DNA of 64,000 bases from Labrys miyagiensis (GTDB lineage: Bacteria > Pseudomonadota > Alphaproteobacteria > Rhizobiales > Labraceae). How positions within the stretch are numbered: position 1 is the stretch's first letter; each line of letters opens with the position of its first letter. The position numbers and the translations under genes are program-made. Location: assembly GCF_030160835.1 (NCBI RefSeq), contig NZ_BSPC01000005.1:186001-250000 (forward strand), written 5' to 3'. Shown here one piece after another: positions 8,838 through 17,226 of this stretch. Below the pieces are notes generated by a model, which saw nothing but the letters and a program-made list of their open reading frames with translations, searched no databases and was not told where the DNA came from.

Positions 8838-9058
8838 GCCTCCCCCACGAAGCTGGGGGAGGTGGGCCGACGAAGTCGGCTCGGAGGGGGTGTGGCCCTA
8901 CGGGCTTAGTCCGGGCAAAGAGGGCTCAAGCTCTTTTAAGAGCCGAAGCCTTGTTCTGTTGGTCGACCGCCTGTAGGGCCACACCCCCTCCGTCATTGCT
9001 TCGCAATGCCCAGCGCACACAAAGTGTGCCCGATACCCCCAGCTTCGTGGGGGAGGCT
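8838..9058. repeat. Nested inverted repeat between convergent genes
   Basis: Outer arms GCCTCCCCCACGAAGCTGGG (8838) and its inverse ending at 9058; inner arms GGAGGGGGTGTGGCCCTAC (8883-8901) and its inverse near 8972-8991. The loop is about 70 bases. It sits between the ends of the Rieske reductase gene and nasA and could terminate both; there is no ORF inside. Confidence 0.8.
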
Positions 9059-9079
9059 CAGGTCGCGTCACCTTGCGCC

Positions 9080-11776
9080 CTATACCCCCATCCTCATCCC
9101 CTCCAGCAGCTTGCGGATCTCCGGTTGGCAGGAGCCGCAATTGGTGCCGGCCTTGAGCACCTTGCCGATGGCCTCGACGCTGTCGGCGCCCGCCCGCGCC
9201 GCTTCCTCGATGGCTCCACTCCGCACACCGAAGCAGGCGCAGACCTGGCGACCCGTGCTGCCGGCGGCGGAAGGCGGCCGGCCGGCCAGGATGAAGCGGC
9301 GGGTTGCAGCGTCGATGCTCTCCTTCGCCAGCAGCTCGGTGGCCCAGGCGAGACCCGTCTCATCCGGCTCCGGACTGGTGGAAAGCAGGATTTCCAGGCG
9401 GTTCCGCACCAGCGAGGCGGACCGGTAGAGGCCTGAGGCGGGGTTGCGCTGGTTGAGTGGGCTGGTCCACAGGTTCAGCCAGTTGGACAGGAGGTCATGC
9501 AGGGCATCGGGCGCCCTCGGGCTGGCGAAACTCACCACCTCGCCTTCATCAACCGTCATGCGGGCATGGTTGAGCCAGGCCGGCATGGGCAGGCGGCGGC
9601 GCGAGACGATGAAGCCTTGCGCCCTCATCGTCCAGGGCCGGATCGCCACCGGCACCGCCTTGGAATCGGGTTGGCCGGAGACAGGATCCGTGAGGGCGTG
9701 GATGAGCGAGCCGACGCGAGCGCGCGCCGCGGTGGCGTCGGTCCAGTGGATCGGCGCGAACAGACTGCCACGCTGCTGTGCGTCGGTGACGACGACGCGC
9801 AGCTCCACTTGCCCATGTGGGCTGCTCACCGCGGCAAAATCGCCGTCGGTGAGGCCGTAACGGGCGGCATCCTCGGGATGCACCTCGACGAAGGGCGCGT
9901 TGCGGTGCTGGGCGAGGCGCGGGCTGAGCCCGGTGCGCGTCATGGTGTGCCACTGGTCGCGCACCCGGCCGGTGTTGAGCAGCAGGGGATAGTCGGCGCT
10001 GCGCTCCGCCTTCAGCACGGGCGGGGCGAGAACGACGAAATGCGCCTTGCCGTCGGCATGGGTAAAGCCGCCCTCGGCATACAGGCGCTTCGTGCCCGCC
10101 GTGGCACCTCTCGGCAGCGGCCATTGCACCGGCTCCAGCGCGTCATAGGCTTCGTCCGCGAGGTCGGCGAGCGCGCCGATGTCGAACAGGCGTTCGCCTT
10201 CATTCTCGAAGGCGGAGAGGGCGGCGTGCTCGCGGAAGATGGTCGCCGGCGAGGCGTAGTCGAACGCCACGCCATGGCCGAGACGCTTCGCCACTTCGCA
10301 GATCTGCCACCAGTCCGGTTTCGCCTCGCCCGGTAAGGACAGGAAGGGACGCTGGCGCGAGATGCAGCGCTCTGAATTGGTCACTGTGCCGTCCTTCTCG
10401 CCCCAGGCGGCCGCAGGCAGCACCACCGTGGCGGCCTCGATCAGGCTGTCGGCATGGGCGTTGATTTCGGACACGGCGAGGAAGTCGAGCTTGCGCAGGG
10501 CGGCTCTGATGGCATCGGCCCGCGGCAGGCTGGCGGCCGGGTTGGTGCAGAGCACCCAGAGCGCCTTGATCTCGCCGCGCTCGATGGCCTCGAACATCGC
10601 CACCGCCTTCTTGCCCTCGCCCCGCGCCATGCGCGGCGCCTGCCAGAAGCGGCCGACGCGATCGATATCCTCGGCCGAGAAACCCATATGGGCCGCGAGC
10701 TGGTTGGCAAGCCCGCCGACCTCGCGCCCGCCCATGGCATTGGGCTGGCCGGTGAGCGAGAAGGGGCCGGCGCCCGGCTTGCCGATGCGCCCGCTGGCGA
10801 GATGGACGTTGAGGATGGCATTGACCTTGTCGGTGCCCTGAGCCGACTGATTGACCCCCTGGCTGAAGCAGGTGACGGTGCGGGGCGTCGCCAGCCACCA
10901 CTCGATGAAGGTGGCGAGATCGATTTCGTTTACGCCGCAGCGGGCAGCGGCTTCAGCCCGGCTAGGCGCGATTTCTTGAGCGTTGGCGAGCGCTGCATCG
11001 AAGCCGATCGTATTGCGCGCGATATAGTTACTATCCAGTTCGTTTCGCTCGGCAATTTCGACCAAGAGCCGGGCGAAGAGCACGCTGTCCATCCCCGGGG
11101 CGATGGGCAGATGCAGGTCCGCGCTGTCGGCTGTCACGGTGCGGCGGGGGTCGATGGTGACGATGCGCGTGCCGCGCCTTGCCTTCGCCTGCTCGATGCG
11201 CTGCCAGAGCACCGGATGACACCAGGCGGTGTTGGAACCGGTGAGGATGACGAGATCGGCCTCGTCCAGATCCTCGTAGCAGTTGGGCACGATGTCGGCC
11301 CCGAAGGCGCGGCGATGCCCGGCCACCGTCGAGGCCATGCACAGGCGCGAATTGGTGTCGACATTGGACGAGCCGATGAAGCCCTTCATCAGCTTGTTGG
11401 CGACGTAATAGTCCTCGGTCAGAAGCTGGCCGGAGAGGTAGAAGGCCACGGCGTCCGGGCCATGCATGTCGACGGTGTCGCGGATGCCCTTGGCCACGGC
11501 ATCGAGCGCCCGGTTCCAGGTGGTGCGCACGCCGTGGATGGCGGGGTGGAGGATGCGGTGGCCGGTGCCGAGCGTCTCGCCCAGCGCCGCCCCCTTGACG
11601 CAAAGCCGCCCGAGATTGGCAGGGTGAGCCGGGTCCCCCGCAATCGCTGCACCGCCGAGGCCGTCTGGCGTAGCGATCACGCCGCAGCCGACGCCGCAAT
11701 AGGCGCAGGTGGTCTTGGTGGGGGTGGGGAGGGGCGTCGTGGCCAGGAGGCCTGGAGCGGGCGCGTTGATGTTCAT
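9080..11776 (-). CDS. nasA: Assimilatory nitrate reductase catalytic subunit with C-terminal [2Fe-2S] domain
   Basis: This 898-residue molybdopterin enzyme reduces nitrate to nitrite in the cytoplasm. The N-terminal [4Fe-4S] ligands are Cys24, Cys27, Cys31 (CAYCGVGC) and Cys59 (GRLCVKG). The bis-MGD domain follows (DTNSRLCMAS, LTGSNTAWCHP), then the molydopterin dinucleotide-binding domain (TGRVRDQWHTMTRTG). The C-terminus from about 845 is a BFD-like [2Fe-2S] domain (CACFG...GTNCGSCQPEI), typical of NasA/NasC types. ATG 11776 is chosen over the longer frame because an AGGAG site precedes it. It is last in the nitrate operon, separated from the other genes by an inverted repeat. Confidence 0.95.
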   Translation of the reverse strand: MNINAPAPGLLATTPLPTPTKTTCAYCGVGCGVIATPDGLGGAAIAGDPAHPANLGRLCVKGAALGETLGTGHRILHPAIHGVRTTWNRALDAVAKGIRDTVDMHGPDAVAFYLSGQLLTEDYYVANKLMKGFIGSSNVDTNSRLCMASTVAGHRRAFGADIVPNCYEDLDEADLVILTGSNTAWCHPVLWQRIEQAKARRGTRIVTIDPRRTVTADSADLHLPIAPGMDSVLFARLLVEIAERNELDSNYIARNTIGFDAALANAQEIAPSRAEAAARCGVNEIDLATFIEWWLATPRTVTCFSQGVNQSAQGTDKVNAILNVHLASGRIGKPGAGPFSLTGQPNAMGGREVGGLANQLAAHMGFSAEDIDRVGRFWQAPRMARGEGKKAVAMFEAIERGEIKALWVLCTNPAASLPRADAIRAALRKLDFLAVSEINAHADSLIEAATVVLPAAAWGEKDGTVTNSERCISRQRPFLSLPGEAKPDWWQICEVAKRLGHGVAFDYASPATIFREHAALSAFENEGERLFDIGALADLADEAYDALEPVQWPLPRGATAGTKRLYAEGGFTHADGKAHFVVLAPPVLKAERSADYPLLLNTGRVRDQWHTMTRTGLSPRLAQHRNAPFVEVHPEDAARYGLTDGDFAAVSSPHGQVELRVVVTDAQQRGSLFAPIHWTDATAARARVGSLIHALTDPVSGQPDSKAVPVAIRPWTMRAQGFIVSRRRLPMPAWLNHARMTVDEGEVVSFASPRAPDALHDLLSNWLNLWTSPLNQRNPASGLYRSASLVRNRLEILLSTSPEPDETGLAWATELLAKESIDAATRRFILAGRPPSAAGSTGRQVCACFGVRSGAIEEAARAGADSVEAIGKVLKAGTNCGSCQPEIRKLLEGMRMGV

Positions 11777-12155
11777 GACGAGACACTCCTGAACGGCAGG
11801 CCCGAGAACCTTCTCCACGAAGCGAGCAAGTCGCGCGCACCAGTTGTGAGCGCGGCATTGCAAAGCGACGACGTAAGGGGTGCGGTGCGACGCGGTTTGC
11901 CAGACCAGAAAGGGCGTTGGCTATCTAAAGGAAGATGCGGACGAGGACGTCCGCGGTCCCAGCCACTGCGCGCCTCCTGCCGCGGTTGCGAAGGCAACAA
12001 CGGATAGAGGCATGTCCGGGATTCCACTGCGCATGCGCCGTCTGCTCGAAGAGCGCGGTGGCTGGGACCGCGGACGTCCTCGTCCGCATCTTTCCCGTTC
12101 GGAGTCAGGTCCGCGGCGAAAGGGTGGAGCTCCGGTGCAGCCATGTCCCGCTCCC
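11777..12155. other. Intra-operon gap holding a long inverted repeat
   Basis: These 379 bases break the otherwise tightly overlapping nitrate operon just before nasA. Most of the gap is a palindromic element (11934-12090). I find no coding sequence; the open frames are chance. A second promoter for nasA may lie between the element and 11776, but no boxes are clear. Confidence 0.6.
11934..12090. repeat. Element with perfect 33-bp inverted repeats
   Basis: Arms at 11934-11966 and 12058-12090 are exact reverse complements over 33 bases, starting GATGCGGACGAGGACGTCCG. Each arm is itself partly palindromic (GCGGACGAGGACGTCCGC). The 91-base centre carries no gene. Perfect identity of the arms suggests recent insertion or active maintenance. 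Confidence 0.85.
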
Positions 12156-13784
12156 TCAATACACATCCGCCTGATAGCGCCCGGCCCTCTTCAGGCCGTT
12201 CACGAAGCTCGCCGCCTCCTCCGTCGACCGCGCGCCCCATTGGGCCACGATGTCGACCAGCGCGCGTTCGACGTCGCGGGCCATGCGCTTGGCGTCGCCG
12301 CAGACGTAGAAATGCGCGCCCTGGGCGAGCCATTGCCAGAGATCCATGCCGACCTCGCGCATGCGGTCCTGGACATAGAACTTGCCCTCGGCATCGCGCG
12401 ACCAGGCGAGGGAGAGGCGTGTCAGCAGGCCGCTGTCGCGCATGGCGGCGAACTCGTCCTCGTAGAAGAAGTCGTGATCGCGATGCTGGTGGCCGAAGAA
12501 CAGCCAGTTGCGTCCCTTGGCGCCGATGGCGGCCCGCTCCTGCAGGAAGGCCCGGAAAGGGGCGACGCCGGTGCCGGGGCCGACCATGATCACCGGCGTG
12601 TCCGAATTTTCCGGCAGGCGGAAGCCATGCGCCTTCTGGACATAGACCTTGAGCGCCTCCCCTTGGGCGATACGCTCGCCAAGGAAGGTCGAGGCGACGC
12701 CGACCCGTTCGCGCGAACCGATGCGGTAGCGCACGCCATCGACGGTAAGCGAAATGCGGCCGGGATTGGCCCTGTGCGAGGAAGAGATCGAATAGAGCCG
12801 CGGCTGCAGCGGCTCGAGCGCCTCGACAAAGGCTTCCGCGCCGGGCCGGGCGCTTGGAAACTTGTAGAGCGCGGCGAGGATGTCGAGCGTGGCCGCATCG
12901 CCATCCGGATCCTCGCCATTGGCCAGAGCGCGAGCCTTGCGGCGCGGCTCGCCGACGCTGAGATAGGAGAAGAGCTGGAACAGGCTGTCGGGCGGCATGC
13001 CGAGCGAGACATCCTCGATCAGCACATCGCGAAAGCTCTTGTCGCCGATCAGGGTCTCCGGGCGCGCTCCGAGGACCGCAATGATCTGGTCGGCGAGGCC
13101 GGCTGTATTCCTGGGGAAGACACCAAAACTATCGCCTGCGATATAATCGATCCCGCTTTCGCTCAGGTCGAACTCGATATGCCAGGTCGTCTTGGCCGAT
13201 TTCGCGCCATTCAGGCGTCTTCTCAACAGAAACCGCGCCGGAGCCGGATTGTCTCGTGAACGACCAGCCTCGCTCGCGGGCACGGGATGACTCGACTCCG
13301 CGGCATGGACGGCGGTCTTCTCGGCAGTTTGTGGCGCTGCCGAATCCTCCCCGATCTCGACGGCCAGCTGCTTGAGCATGCGGGCGGTTTCCTTGCCGCC
13401 CGGCGCGCACAGGGTCAGCCGCTCCTCCTTCTTCAGGAAGAGCGCATTGGCATAGTCGGCGCAGTTGTAGCCGCACTGGCCACAATCCTGCTGGGCCATG
13501 GCCGCCATCAGGCGGGGCGCGAGGGGGCGTTCCTTGGCAAGGCCCATGCGCTCGTCGAGAGCCATGCTCGGATCGTGCCAGGGCGCCTCGTCATTGTCGG
13601 CGAGGACGACGGTGGGCTTGTCTGGGGCCGTTGGCACCGCGGGCGTGAGGTCGGCCGGCGTCACCCCACCCTCGGCGGCCAGGATGGCGCCGAAGAAGCC
13701 GTCGAGCCAGGCGCGTTGCTCGGGGCTGAAGGGCGCGTTCTCGGGAATGAGCGAGCGCTGCGGCGGGATGGCGAGCATGTTCAT
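12156..13784 (-). CDS. CysJ-like NADPH flavoprotein reductase with RnfB-type 4Fe-4S domain
   Basis: A 542-residue electron-transfer protein. Residues about 95-140 carry CGQCGYNC...C-APGG (Cys101, 104, 108, 126), the PF04060 iron-sulfur motif found in RnfB. The C-terminal two thirds are the FAD/NADPH module of CysJ and P450 reductase (RLYSISSS, VMVGPGTGVAPFRAFLQER-like), but the flavodoxin domain of CysJ is absent. It overlaps nirA by four bases (ATGA) and so probably supplies NADPH electrons to NirA or NasA. Databases usually call such proteins sulfite reductase alpha subunit; no cys genes are present here. Confidence 0.85.
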   Translation of the reverse strand: MNMLAIPPQRSLIPENAPFSPEQRAWLDGFFGAILAAEGGVTPADLTPAVPTAPDKPTVVLADNDEAPWHDPSMALDERMGLAKERPLAPRLMAAMAQQDCGQCGYNCADYANALFLKKEERLTLCAPGGKETARMLKQLAVEIGEDSAAPQTAEKTAVHAAESSHPVPASEAGRSRDNPAPARFLLRRRLNGAKSAKTTWHIEFDLSESGIDYIAGDSFGVFPRNTAGLADQIIAVLGARPETLIGDKSFRDVLIEDVSLGMPPDSLFQLFSYLSVGEPRRKARALANGEDPDGDAATLDILAALYKFPSARPGAEAFVEALEPLQPRLYSISSSHRANPGRISLTVDGVRYRIGSRERVGVASTFLGERIAQGEALKVYVQKAHGFRLPENSDTPVIMVGPGTGVAPFRAFLQERAAIGAKGRNWLFFGHQHRDHDFFYEDEFAAMRDSGLLTRLSLAWSRDAEGKFYVQDRMREVGMDLWQWLAQGAHFYVCGDAKRMARDVERALVDIVAQWGARSTEEAASFVNGLKRAGRYQADVY

Positions 13785-15523
13785 GCGCTGACGAGCTCCG
13801 TCTTCTCGGCCAGAGCCTTGAGGTCCTCCAGCTCGTGCCGGCTGGTGAAGGCCTGGAAGCTCTCTTCCGGCCCCTGCCGATGGCTCATGTAGCCGCGCAG
13901 CAGGCCCTCGACCTTGCCGCGGCAATCCTCCGCCCTGACCTCGTGCCAGAGCTCGCGGCCGATACGGGCCTGGTCTCCGAAGCCGCCGCCCACCACGATG
14001 CTATAGCCTTCCACCTGGTCGCCCTCGTCATTGATCGTGACCTTGGCGCCGATCAGGCCGATATCGCCGATGTAATGCTGGGCGCAGGAATGGTGGCAGC
14101 CGGTGAGGTGCACATTGACGGGCACGTCGAGCGCCAGGCGGGCATCGACATGCTCGGCGATCTCCAGGGCGTGCTCCTTGGTGTGGGCGGCGGCAAATTT
14201 GCAGCCGGTGGCGCCGGTGCAGGCGACCAGCCCGGCGCGCAGCGAGGTCGCCTTCCAGTCGAGGTCGAGCGCCTCGATCGCCGCCTTGGCAACCTCAATC
14301 CTGGCATCTGGCACACCAGATATCAGCAAGTTTTGCCAGATAGTTAGACGAATATCGCCATCGCCCAGATCGCGCGCGATGGTGGCGAGACCACGCATCT
14401 GGGTGGCCTCCATCTTGCCGACGGGCAGCGTCACGCCGATCCAGTTCAGCCCCTCCTGGCGCTGGGGATGCACCCCGATATGGGCGGCGCGGTCGAAGGG
14501 CGCGCGCGGGGCGATATCCTTTTCCGGCAGGCGGACCAGCTTGCGGCCGAGCTTGTCCTCGACGGCGGCGAGATAGGCCTCGAAGCCGATGGCGTCGAGC
14601 ACATATTTCATGCGCGCCTTGGTACGGTTGGTGCGGTCGCCCTTGTCGATGAAGACGCGCACGATGGTATCCGCCAGGGCGCAGCACTCCTCTGGCCGGC
14701 AAAACACACCGGTCGGCCGGGCGAGGTCGCGGTGGCCGGTGATGCCGCCGAGGATCAGGCGGTACCAGGTCTCCCCGCCGATCCGCACCGCCTGGAAACC
14801 GATATCGTTGGTCTCCTCCAGCGTGGCGATGCGCCCGCCGCCGTCGAAGGCGACATTGAACTTGCGCGGCAGGCCGTAGAGCGAGCGATCGTTCAGGATA
14901 TGATAGTGCCATTCACGGGCGAGCGGCCTGGTGTCGGCGATCTCCTGCGGATCGATGCCGGCGGTGGCCGAACCGGTGACATTGCGGATATTGTCGGCGC
15001 CCGAACCGCGCGAGCAGAGGCCGAGGTCCTGGACGGCCTCGACCACGGCAGGGGCGTTTTCGGGCATCACCTCGCGGATCTGCAGGTTGGCCCGGGTGGT
15101 GACGTGGGCATAGCCGCCGCCCATGCGCTCGGCCACGTCGGCCATGCCGGCGAATTGCCAGTGCGTGAGGATGCCATTGGGGATGCGCAGGCGCACCATG
15201 TAGCTGGACTGGGCCGGGGCGACATAGAAGAGGCCGAAATAGCGCCAGCGGAAATTGTCCTCGGGCTTGGGGAAGGCTCTATCCCTTGCCTGCGCCTTGA
15301 GCCGGGGATAGGCGTCGAACGGGTGTTCGGCGCGCTTCCACTTCTCCTGGTCGACCAGCTTCTTGCCGGCCGCCACCGTGGCGTCCTGCGCGGCGAGATG
15401 CGCGGCGTCTGGACCCATCGGTACCGGCGAGGCGGGTGCCGTTTTGGCCCCACGCACGGCCTGCATGCCGGAGACGAAGCCCTCCAGGTAGCGCTTCTGG
15501 TCGGCGCTGAAGTCGTTGCCCAT
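13781..15523 (-). CDS. nirA: Ferredoxin-type nitrite reductase, siroheme/4Fe-4S
   Basis: A 580-residue enzyme that reduces nitrite to ammonium with six electrons. The siroheme-[4Fe-4S] ligands are seen as C-x5-C (ACTGATGCKFA, about residues 434-440) and C-x3-C (GCHHSCAQHY, about 474-478). Two nitrite/sulfite reductase ferredoxin-like half domains precede each (VRLRIPNGILTHWQ; GVTLPVGKMEATQM). Sulfite reductase is the alternative, but position in a nitrate operon favours NirA. The ATG overlaps the stop of the upstream FAD reductase by one base, and the 3' end overlaps the CysJ-like gene, indicating translational coupling. Confidence 0.92.
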   Translation of the reverse strand: MGNDFSADQKRYLEGFVSGMQAVRGAKTAPASPVPMGPDAAHLAAQDATVAAGKKLVDQEKWKRAEHPFDAYPRLKAQARDRAFPKPEDNFRWRYFGLFYVAPAQSSYMVRLRIPNGILTHWQFAGMADVAERMGGGYAHVTTRANLQIREVMPENAPAVVEAVQDLGLCSRGSGADNIRNVTGSATAGIDPQEIADTRPLAREWHYHILNDRSLYGLPRKFNVAFDGGGRIATLEETNDIGFQAVRIGGETWYRLILGGITGHRDLARPTGVFCRPEECCALADTIVRVFIDKGDRTNRTKARMKYVLDAIGFEAYLAAVEDKLGRKLVRLPEKDIAPRAPFDRAAHIGVHPQRQEGLNWIGVTLPVGKMEATQMRGLATIARDLGDGDIRLTIWQNLLISGVPDARIEVAKAAIEALDLDWKATSLRAGLVACTGATGCKFAAAHTKEHALEIAEHVDARLALDVPVNVHLTGCHHSCAQHYIGDIGLIGAKVTINDEGDQVEGYSIVVGGGFGDQARIGRELWHEVRAEDCRGKVEGLLRGYMSHRQGPEESFQAFTSRHELEDLKALAEKTELVSA

Positions 15524-16782
15524 CAGGCGGCCTCCTTGCATGGCTGGGGGACGACCGTCTCGCAGAAGGCGCGGCCGAAGATCAGGCTCTCGCGAATAGG
15601 GGCGATGTCGGCGCCGCCCTGGATGAGGTCGCGGTACCAGATGGCGTCGTCCGCTTCGCCCACCAGGGCGGCGCCGACCAGGCGGGAGCCCTGGACCACC
15701 AAGCGCTTGCAAAGGCCTGCACCGCGGTCCTCCAGGATGATCTCGTCGGTGCCCCCCTCGCCGAGGAAATCCCCGGTCGAAAAGACGGGAATGCCCGACA
15801 CTTTGAGATTGGTGGAGAGCGCCGTGCCTTCATAGCGGGCCGCCTCGTCCCCGCCGAGATGGCGGGCCAGCACCCGGGCCTGCTCATAGGCCGGCTGCAC
15901 CAGGCCATAGACGATGTCGCGGTGCTCGGCGCATTCGCCGATGGCGTGGATGAAGGGCACCACGGTGGTGAGGCGGTCATCGACGAGGATGCCGCGCTTG
16001 ACTGGCAGGTCCGCGGCCTTGGCGAGATCGACAACGGGCCGCACGCCGACGGCCACCACGACGAGATCGATCGGCAGGCGGGAGCCGTCAGCGAAGGCGA
16101 GTGCCTCGGCCTTGGCGGAGCCCGAGATCTCGGCGGTCTGGGCGTTCAGCAACACCCGGATGCCCTTCTTCTCGATGGCGCGCCTGAGGAAGGCGGCGCT
16201 GCGTCGGTCGAGCTGGCGCTCCATCAGCCGGTCCATCACATGCACCAGCGTGACCTCGGCGCCGCCCTTGGCGAGGCCATAGGCCGCCTCGATGCCGAGC
16301 AGCCCGCCGCCGATCACGGCGACGGGCTTGCCCTGGCGAGCCGCCTGCTGCAAGGCGGGCAGGTCGGCAAGATCACGAAACGTCATGACGCCGGGCAGGT
16401 CGATGCCGGGGATGGGCAGGCGAAACGGCGTCGAGCCGGTGGCCAGCACCGCCCGATCGAAGGGAAGGAGCGTGTCGTCATCGAGCCTGGCGATGCGGGC
16501 TGCCGGGTCAAGCCCGGTGACACGCCGGCCGGTGATCAGGGTGATGCCGCGGGCGGCGTACCAGGCGGCGTCGCGCAGCTTCACATCGGCCTCGCCGATA
16601 TCGCCGGCGAGCAGGGCGGAGAGCAGCACGCGGTTGTAACCGGGCCGGGGTTCGGCGCCGACCACGGTGATCTCGAAGCGGCCGCCAGCATGGGCGAGGA
16701 TCTCCTCGCATAACCGCACGCTGGCCATACCGTTACCGATGATCAACAGCCTTTCCGGCTTGGCGGAGGAGGGACGGCTCAC
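15523..16782 (-). CDS. NAD(P)H/FAD-dependent oxidoreductase, NirB N-terminal type (Flp-like)
   Basis: This 419-residue flavoprotein matches the FAD/NADH portion of NADH nitrite reductases: LLIIGNGMASVRLCEEIL at the N-terminus, RVLLSALLAGDI, ATGSTPFRLPIPG, and the NADH-binding VAVIGGGLLGIEAAYGL around residue 145. It lacks the BFD and siroheme domains of full NirB. In Bradyrhizobium the equivalent gene (flp) sits between a globin gene and nasC and reduces the globin or nitrate/nitrite enzymes. Overlaps with the globin (ATGA) and nirA (TGATG) indicate a coupled operon. Confidence 0.9.
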   Translation of the reverse strand: MSRPSSAKPERLLIIGNGMASVRLCEEILAHAGGRFEITVVGAEPRPGYNRVLLSALLAGDIGEADVKLRDAAWYAARGITLITGRRVTGLDPAARIARLDDDTLLPFDRAVLATGSTPFRLPIPGIDLPGVMTFRDLADLPALQQAARQGKPVAVIGGGLLGIEAAYGLAKGGAEVTLVHVMDRLMERQLDRRSAAFLRRAIEKKGIRVLLNAQTAEISGSAKAEALAFADGSRLPIDLVVVAVGVRPVVDLAKAADLPVKRGILVDDRLTTVVPFIHAIGECAEHRDIVYGLVQPAYEQARVLARHLGGDEAARYEGTALSTNLKVSGIPVFSTGDFLGEGGTDEIILEDRGAGLCKRLVVQGSRLVGAALVGEADDAIWYRDLIQGGADIAPIRESLIFGRAFCETVVPQPCKEAA

Positions 16783-17201
16783 GCAGCTGTCTCCTTGCCA
16801 TAGGCCTCGGCGATCATGGCGCCGGCCAGCAGGCGATAGGCCAAGAGCCAGGCCTCGCGCGTCTCCGCACTGAAGCCTTCACCAAGACCTTGCTGCAGCG
16901 TCCACACCAGCGCTTCGCCGACAGGCGCGTAATGGGCGGCGCTCACGCCATAGCCGACATGCCGCACGGCGAGGGTCTTCACGGCGGGCAGGATCGCGTC
17001 GAGCTTTCGAAGCCCGCCGACCACCATGCCCAGGGCCGCCATAAGCTTGCGCCGCTGCTCGGCGAGATCGGCGGGGAACATCGGCCGCACCTCGGGCGCG
17101 ATTTCGAACAAGCGTTCGTAGAATAGGCCGGCTGCGGTATCGGCGATCGGGATGACCTTGGCGAAGGAGGTCTGGACCAGATCGATCTCTCGGGGTGTCA
17201 T
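16779..17201 (-). CDS. Single-domain bacterial hemoglobin
   Basis: A 140-residue globin with no reductase domain. The proximal heme ligand is His81 (LAVRHVGYGV) and the distal B10 tyrosine is Tyr28 (GLFYERLF), the pair typical of flavohemoglobin-like, NO-detoxifying globins. In Bradyrhizobium the homologous Bjgb is encoded with narK, flp and nasC and removes NO formed during nitrate assimilation. Here it is 25 bases after narK and overlaps the FAD reductase by four bases, so the flavoprotein is the likely partner reductase. Confidence 0.92.
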   Translation of the reverse strand: MTPREIDLVQTSFAKVIPIADTAAGLFYERLFEIAPEVRPMFPADLAEQRRKLMAALGMVVGGLRKLDAILPAVKTLAVRHVGYGVSAAHYAPVGEALVWTLQQGLGEGFSAETREAWLLAYRLLAGAMIAEAYGKETAA

Positions 17202-17226
17202 GATCTTGCTCCTGTGGCTGGTGAGG

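Noticed and set aside
10454-12007. 517-codon plus-strand frame opposite nasA
   Set aside because: Antisense to the cofactor-binding domains of NasA; no ribosome site or family match.
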